From JBGPTF01 sp041490445 (GTDB taxonomy: Bacteria > Acidobacteriota > Terriglobia > Acidiferrales > UBA7541), in assembly GCA_041490445.1 (NCBI GenBank), contig JBGPTF010000007.1, forward strand, positions 62,001 through 126,000: a stretch of DNA of 64,000 nt, read 5' to 3'. Position numbers and translations under genes: made by a program. Below, one piece after another: positions 60,545 through 64,000 of the stretch; the first letter of the stretch is position 1; the number at the start of each line of letters is the position of its first letter. The notes under the pieces are model-generated. The model ran no database searches. It saw only the letters and a list, made by a program, of their open reading frames with translations, and had not been told where the DNA came from.

Positions 60545-61321
60545 ATGGCGGCAACTCCGGCAAACGTGTTCCATATTCCCAAGCCTCCGACGTTCGCCAC
60601 CGCGGCCGAAGAGCGGCTCCATCGCAAGCAGCGCCTGGCCGCCGCGTTTCGTTTGTTCTCACGCTTCGGGTTTGACGAAGGAGTCGCCGGGCACATCACC
60701 GCGCGCGATCCGGAGCGCCCCGACCATTTCTGGGTGAATCCGTTCGGGATGCACTTCGGCCAGATCCGCGCCTCCGACCTGATTCTCGTGAATCCCCGCG
60801 GCGAAGTTGTCGAAGGCAAGCAACCGGTGAACGTCGCCGCCTTCGCCATCCACTCGCAGGTTCACGCGGCGAGGCCCGACGTGGTGGCCGCCGCGCACGC
60901 CCACTCGCTCTACGGCAAGGCCTGGTCGTCGCTGGGACGCCTGCTCGATCCCCTCACGCAGGATTCCTGCGCGTTCTATGGAGACCACGGCCTGTTTGCG
61001 GATTTCACCGGCGTAGTTTACAAGACTTCGGAAGGCGAGCGCATCGCCGAGGCCCTCGGCGATTGCAAGGCGGTCATCCTCCGCAATCACGGCCTGCTCA
61101 CCGTAGGCCGCACCGTGGACGAAGCCGCGTGGTGGTTCATCACCATGGAGCGGAGTTGCCAGGCACAGCTTCTCGCCGAAGCCGCCGGCGCGCCGGTGAA
61201 AATTGATCCGGCGCAGGCCGAAGCCACGAGAAAACTTATCGGCACGCCCGAAGCGGGCTGGTTCCAGTTTCAGCCGCTTTGGGCCCGCATCACCCGCGAG
61301 CAGCCCGACTTGCTCGAATAG
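60545..61321 (+). CDS. class II aldolase/adducin-family protein
   Basis: 258 aa, FucA/RhaD/adducin fold. The zinc-site histidines are visible in VVAAAHAHSLYGKA and ILRNHGLLTVG; other landmarks are SRFGFDEGVAGHITARD and VNPFGMHFGQIRASDLILVN. Members cleave phospho-sugars or act as decarboxylases; the substrate is not predictable. Strong ribosome site GAAGGAGG before the ATG. Confidence 0.9.
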   Translation: MAATPANVFHIPKPPTFATAAEERLHRKQRLAAAFRLFSRFGFDEGVAGHITARDPERPDHFWVNPFGMHFGQIRASDLILVNPRGEVVEGKQPVNVAAFAIHSQVHAARPDVVAAAHAHSLYGKAWSSLGRLLDPLTQDSCAFYGDHGLFADFTGVVYKTSEGERIAEALGDCKAVILRNHGLLTVGRTVDEAAWWFITMERSCQAQLLAEAAGAPVKIDPAQAEATRKLIGTPEAGWFQFQPLWARITREQPDLLE

Positions 61322-61485
61322 CGGCAGCGTTCCACTCTTGCTGCTTGCTCTCCGCAGGAACGGATTGGCGATTCGCAGGAGCCCAAACCTAGATCTGACG
61401 GAGCTGGTTTTCAACTGTTCACCCTTGACGCCGCATCCTGCATCGAAATACTGTGTAACGCGACACTTCGAACAAAGGAGAGAAC

Positions 61486-62034
61486 ATGCAGAAACGGAAC
61501 CTTGTGATTTGGACTTTGGCGCTTCTGAGTCTCGCAATTGTGGCCTCGCCCGCCCGGGGACAACAGGACAAGAGCAAGCGGCCCAGCCCACCTGCCACCG
61601 CGCAGTGCGCACTCGGCGCCGGGAAGACAATCACGGTGGACTACTCGAGCCCGCGGATGAAAGGCCGCAAAATCTTCGGCGGGCTCGTCCCCTATGGAGA
61701 GGTGTGGCGCGCCGGCGCGAATGAAGCGACCACGTTCGTCACCACCGGGGACCTGACCGTGGGCGGCAAGACCATTCCGGCGGGCAGCTACACGCTCTTC
61801 ACTCTCCCGGCGGAGGGCAAGTGGACGCTGATCATCAGCAAGAAAACCGGCGAGTGGGGAATTCCCTACCCCGGAGAAAGTTTCGATCTGGCGCGCGTGG
61901 ACATGAAAGTCTCGGCGCTCCCTTCGGCCGTTGAAAACTTCACGATCTCGTTTGCCAAGGCCGGCGGCGGTTGCACGTTGCAACTGGATTGGGAAGCGAC
62001 GCACGCTTCGGTCGAAATCTCCGAGAAGAAGTAA
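61486..62034 (+). CDS. DUF2911-domain exported protein
   Basis: 182 aa. Signal peptide (NLVIWTLALLSLAIVASPARG) then the DUF2911 beta domain: VDYSSPRMKGRKIFGGLVPY, EVWRAGANEATTFVTTGDLT, IPAGSYTLFTLPAEGKWTLI and KKTGEWGIPYP. Function unknown; the family is common in Acidobacteria and Bacteroidetes. AAAGGAGAG lies 4 bp before the ATG. Confidence 0.88.
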   Translation: MQKRNLVIWTLALLSLAIVASPARGQQDKSKRPSPPATAQCALGAGKTITVDYSSPRMKGRKIFGGLVPYGEVWRAGANEATTFVTTGDLTVGGKTIPAGSYTLFTLPAEGKWTLIISKKTGEWGIPYPGESFDLARVDMKVSALPSAVENFTISFAKAGGGCTLQLDWEATHASVEISEKK

Positions 62035-62123
62035 GACTGGCGCGCGGAAACTCGCGAATAATCCCAAACAAATAACCGACGGCGGGGCCGCCAAGCGGCT
62101 CCGCTTGCGTCTGGACGAGAAGT

Positions 62124-62744
62124 CTAACCGCATTTGCCTTGTCCGCTGCCGTCCGAGACGTATTGTGGGTGGCGCGCCAGGGCGCGGCGATGGCTTTCCC
62201 GGCCGAGCTTGCGCAGCCAGCGCAGTTCCACACGGATCTGCTCGATCGTCAGGCTGAGCATCCAGACCGCTTCGTGGAAGCGGTGGCCGACTTCTTCTCG
62301 AACGCTTCGCAGCGTGGCATTTTCCCGCGCGAGCTCTCTTTCCAGAAATTCCCGGCGGCGGTGAAGCTGCTTCCGGAAAGCGCCAGGCCGCGTTTGCCAG
62401 GAAAGCGCCATCCACGTGAGAAATGCCGGCCGGTCGCGCTGCGTGGTCCAGTCATTCCGCTTGAGGGCGTCCGCGAGCGCGGCGCGGCCTTTCGCGCTCG
62501 TCGCAAAAACGCTGCGCTCGGGACCCGCCACCGGCTCCCGGCTGTGTGCCGCGCCGAGCAGGCCCCGCCGCGCAAGTTTTTCGAGCGAGTAGTACACCTG
62601 CGGCCGCGAAATCCCGGCCCAGTCGTGCACCTCGCGGCGCTCGAGCTCCAGATTTGCCTGGTAGCCGTGCATCGGCCGCTCCGCCAGCAGGCTCAGGAGG
62701 ACGAGGTCCGGCGTTGTCAGCCCGCGTGACTTATCTGCGCGCAT
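62124..62744 (-). CDS. PadR-family transcriptional regulator
   Basis: 206 aa. The winged-helix part is typical: TTPDLVLLSLLAERPMHGYQ, GISRPQVYYSLEKLARRGLL, then SVFATSAKGRAALADALKRN, followed by a long C-terminal dimerisation helix region (KQLHRRREFLERELAREN). ATG 62744 has AAGGAG upstream; the longer frame back to 62891 overlaps the Cdd1-like gene. It is the second gene after that one (14-bp overlap) and probably binds the inverted repeat at 63061. Confidence 0.88.
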   Translation of the reverse strand: MRADKSRGLTTPDLVLLSLLAERPMHGYQANLELERREVHDWAGISRPQVYYSLEKLARRGLLGAAHSREPVAGPERSVFATSAKGRAALADALKRNDWTTQRDRPAFLTWMALSWQTRPGAFRKQLHRRREFLERELARENATLRSVREEVGHRFHEAVWMLSLTIEQIRVELRWLRKLGRESHRRALARHPQYVSDGSGQGKCG

Positions 62745-63015
62745 CGCGCTCCTTCCTTTTCCGGCTCCAATACCACCACTGGCATTGCTCGGCCGGAAGC
62801 CGCGGATTCCGCGCCTGCGCCACCGCCGCGCGGAAGACGTCGAGGCAGCAGACGTCCTGCCGCTGCCCAGTGGCGCGGCAGAGCTTTTCATACATCCGCC
62901 TCGGGTTCTGGCGCGCGAGCTGCGCCACGCTGCGAATGCCGAGCATCTCGAAGTCGCGGAGCATGGCGGGCCCGATCGAGATGAGGTCCCGCAGTTGCCG
63001 CTGATTGGTGGGCAT
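62731..63015 (-). CDS. Cdd1/pathogenicity-locus helix-hairpin-helix protein
   Basis: 94 aa. LRDLISIGPAMLRDFEMLGI is a helix-hairpin-helix start; ARQNPRRMYEKLCRATGQRQ with DVCCLDVFRAAVAQA follows, matching the small Cdd1 family with conserved cysteines. ATG at 63015 follows AAGGAGGATTTCC. First gene of the Cdd1-padR pair; may be DNA-binding. Confidence 0.8.
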   Translation of the reverse strand: MPTNQRQLRDLISIGPAMLRDFEMLGIRSVAQLARQNPRRMYEKLCRATGQRQDVCCLDVFRAAVAQARNPRLPAEQCQWWYWSRKRKERDARR

Positions 63016-63060
63016 GGAAATCCTCCTTGACAAGCCGTCTTGAATTTCGCTAGAGTGTAC

Positions 63061-63077
63061 TAGTCTAGTTTAGACTA
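63061..63077. promoter_or_regulatory. inverted repeat, likely PadR operator
   Basis: TAGTCTAgttTAGACTA: perfect 7-bp arms around GTT, in the 89-bp gap between the divergent Cdd1-padR operon and the VOC gene. Position overlapping both promoters suits repression of both by the PadR protein encoded next to it. Confidence 0.6.
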
Positions 63078-63104
63078 CTTTATGTGGCAAGGAGAAACTT
63101 GCTG

Positions 63105-63593
63105 ATGCGAACCCTGGCGGTTGTCCTGGTCATCCTGACTTTCCTGCTCGGCCTCCCTCTCGGGCGGCTGGCGACGGAGGAGAAAGTGAATCCCCTGACG
63201 GTGAAACGAATCACGCCCGTGCTGTTCGTGCAAGACATCGAGCCTTGCGTCACATTCTGGGTCGAGCGCTTCGGCTTTGCGAAGACGGTCGAAGTCCCGG
63301 AAGGAAACAAGCTCGGCTTCGTCATTTTGCAGAAAGGCAACGTCGAACTGATGTACCAGAGCTACGCCAGCGCGGACAAGGATGTTTCCGCCGTTTCGCA
63401 GTTGATCCGCAAGGGGCCCACCTTCTTGTATGTCGAGGTGGAAAACGTGGACGAGGTGATCGGCGCGCTGCACGGCGTTGAAGTCGTGATGCCGGTTCGC
63501 ACCACGTTCTACGGCGCGAAAGAAATCGGCGTGAAGGACCCCGCCGGTCATTACGTCACGTTTGCGCAGGTCGGCGCCGCCCCTTCGCACTGA
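63105..63593 (+). CDS. VOC (glyoxalase/bleomycin-resistance) protein with N-terminal membrane segment
   Basis: 162 aa. One hydrophobic segment (RTLAVVLVILTFLLGLPLG) then the VOC fold: ITPVLFVQDIEPCVTFWVER, GNKLGFVILQKGNVELMYQS, TFLYVEVENVDEVIGALHG and IGVKDPAGHYVTFAQV. Anchored VOC proteins are unusual. AAGGAGAAAC lies ten bases before the ATG. Divergent from cdd1-padR over the inverted repeat at 63061. Confidence 0.8.
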   Translation: MRTLAVVLVILTFLLGLPLGRLATEEKVNPLTVKRITPVLFVQDIEPCVTFWVERFGFAKTVEVPEGNKLGFVILQKGNVELMYQSYASADKDVSAVSQLIRKGPTFLYVEVENVDEVIGALHGVEVVMPVRTTFYGAKEIGVKDPAGHYVTFAQVGAAPSH

Positions 63594-64000
63594 CGCTCGC
63601 GCGCGAACGCGGGCTGCGCATCGCTTGTGAGGCACATGTTCGGCGACTGATTAGGCTGCCGGAAATTGTTCGAGGCCCCGCCCTTGCCGGTTGATTCGGC
63701 GAAGGCGGGGCCTCCCTTCCCTCCGGCTACCGGTCTTTCCTCAAAGTCCACAACACCTCACATGAAAACTTCGTTGCATCGTGGTAGCCTGCAAGTGAAG
63801 CTACGCCTCCGGAAAAAAGATGGAAAAAAGGATCGGACACATCAGATTTCAAGTCGCAACAGAAAGGCAAACAAGAAACGGCTTGAATCACTGAGAATAG
63901 GAGGATAAGTCTCATTCCAAGCCGCGACAAGATTCACTTTTTTTCCACACCTTCCGGCGCACAACCTGGCTGCGCACGGGGAATCGAGTGTTTTCCAGGG
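63594..64000. other. 407-bp tail without a gene
   Basis: After the terminator-like hairpin (63672-63714) the DNA becomes AT-richer (63760-63950). Short open frames start inside the hairpin and do not look coding. The right edge cuts any following gene. Confidence 0.5.
63672..63714 (+). terminator. strong hairpin after the VOC gene
   Basis: GAGGCCCCGCC (63672-63682) pairs perfectly with GGCGGGGCCTC (63704-63714), with further partial pairing inside the loop. The following CCTTCC has few T residues, so it could act as a terminator or as an mRNA-stabilising stem. Confidence 0.45.

Overview
The window is a GC-rich bacterial chromosome segment, most likely from an acidobacterium. The evidence is three VWFA-related proteins of the type first described in Acidobacteria (left edge to 2.5 kb), hopanoid genes hpnI and hpnJ, TonB-like proteins with glycine-rich linkers, a very large RHS-repeat protein, a TPR serine/threonine kinase and DUF2911/PadR-type genes. 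This assignment is an inference; no rRNA lies in the window. One tRNA-Gln(CTG) with an encoded CCA is present on the minus strand at 18.7 kb.

Layout. 1-7.75 kb: VWA proteins, then a housekeeping run on the minus strand, ileS-lspA-lgt-rluD, with overlapping or nearly touching genes. 7.9-17.8 kb: a TonB-like protein, a secreted protein, a TerC-type membrane protein fused to a methylmalonyl-CoA-epimerase-like domain, an AhpD-like protein, a GH63-like glucosidase, a polytopic membrane protein, and an ArsR regulator with a YdeI-like gene. 18-20.1 kb: an orphan Flp-type pilin, tRNA-Gln and an aminotransferase.

20.8-25.0 kb is the most unusual part: an AT-richer, tightly overlapping five-gene minus-strand cluster. 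It encodes an unknown membrane protein, a UbiA-family digeranylgeranylglyceryl-phosphate-synthase-like enzyme, a geranylgeranylglyceryl phosphate synthase, a UMF1/Atg22-like transporter and a CDP-archaeol-synthase-like enzyme. Together these cover three consecutive steps of archaeal ether-lipid synthesis (GGGP, then DGGGP, then CDP-archaeol) in a bacterial genome. Directly upstream lies a hopanoid side-chain set (hpnJ, a half-size EamA protein, and an EamA-hpnI fusion), so two membrane-lipid systems sit side by side.

29-37.3 kb: TolC-, HlyD- and MacB-permease-like genes, a methyltransferase/glycosyltransferase fusion, a TPR protein and a polytopic membrane protein. 37.4-44.2 kb: a degenerate receiver domain, a small zinc-ribbon protein, YjbQ and two ABC-2 export cassettes. 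44.2-50.7 kb: a signalling block with two SpoIIE-type phosphatases (one with FHA and GAF domains) divergent from a TPR kinase.

50.7-59 kb: an accessory region with a 5'-truncated RHS protein ending in an HEMGH-containing tip, a downstream secreted protein that could be its partner, two GIY-YIG nuclease genes, a RusA-like ORF, and three REP-like elements that share an 18-nt head followed by a palindrome. 59-64 kb: a GT4 glycosyltransferase, a class II aldolase, a DUF2911 protein, and a Cdd1-PadR operon divergent from a VOC gene across a perfect inverted repeat.
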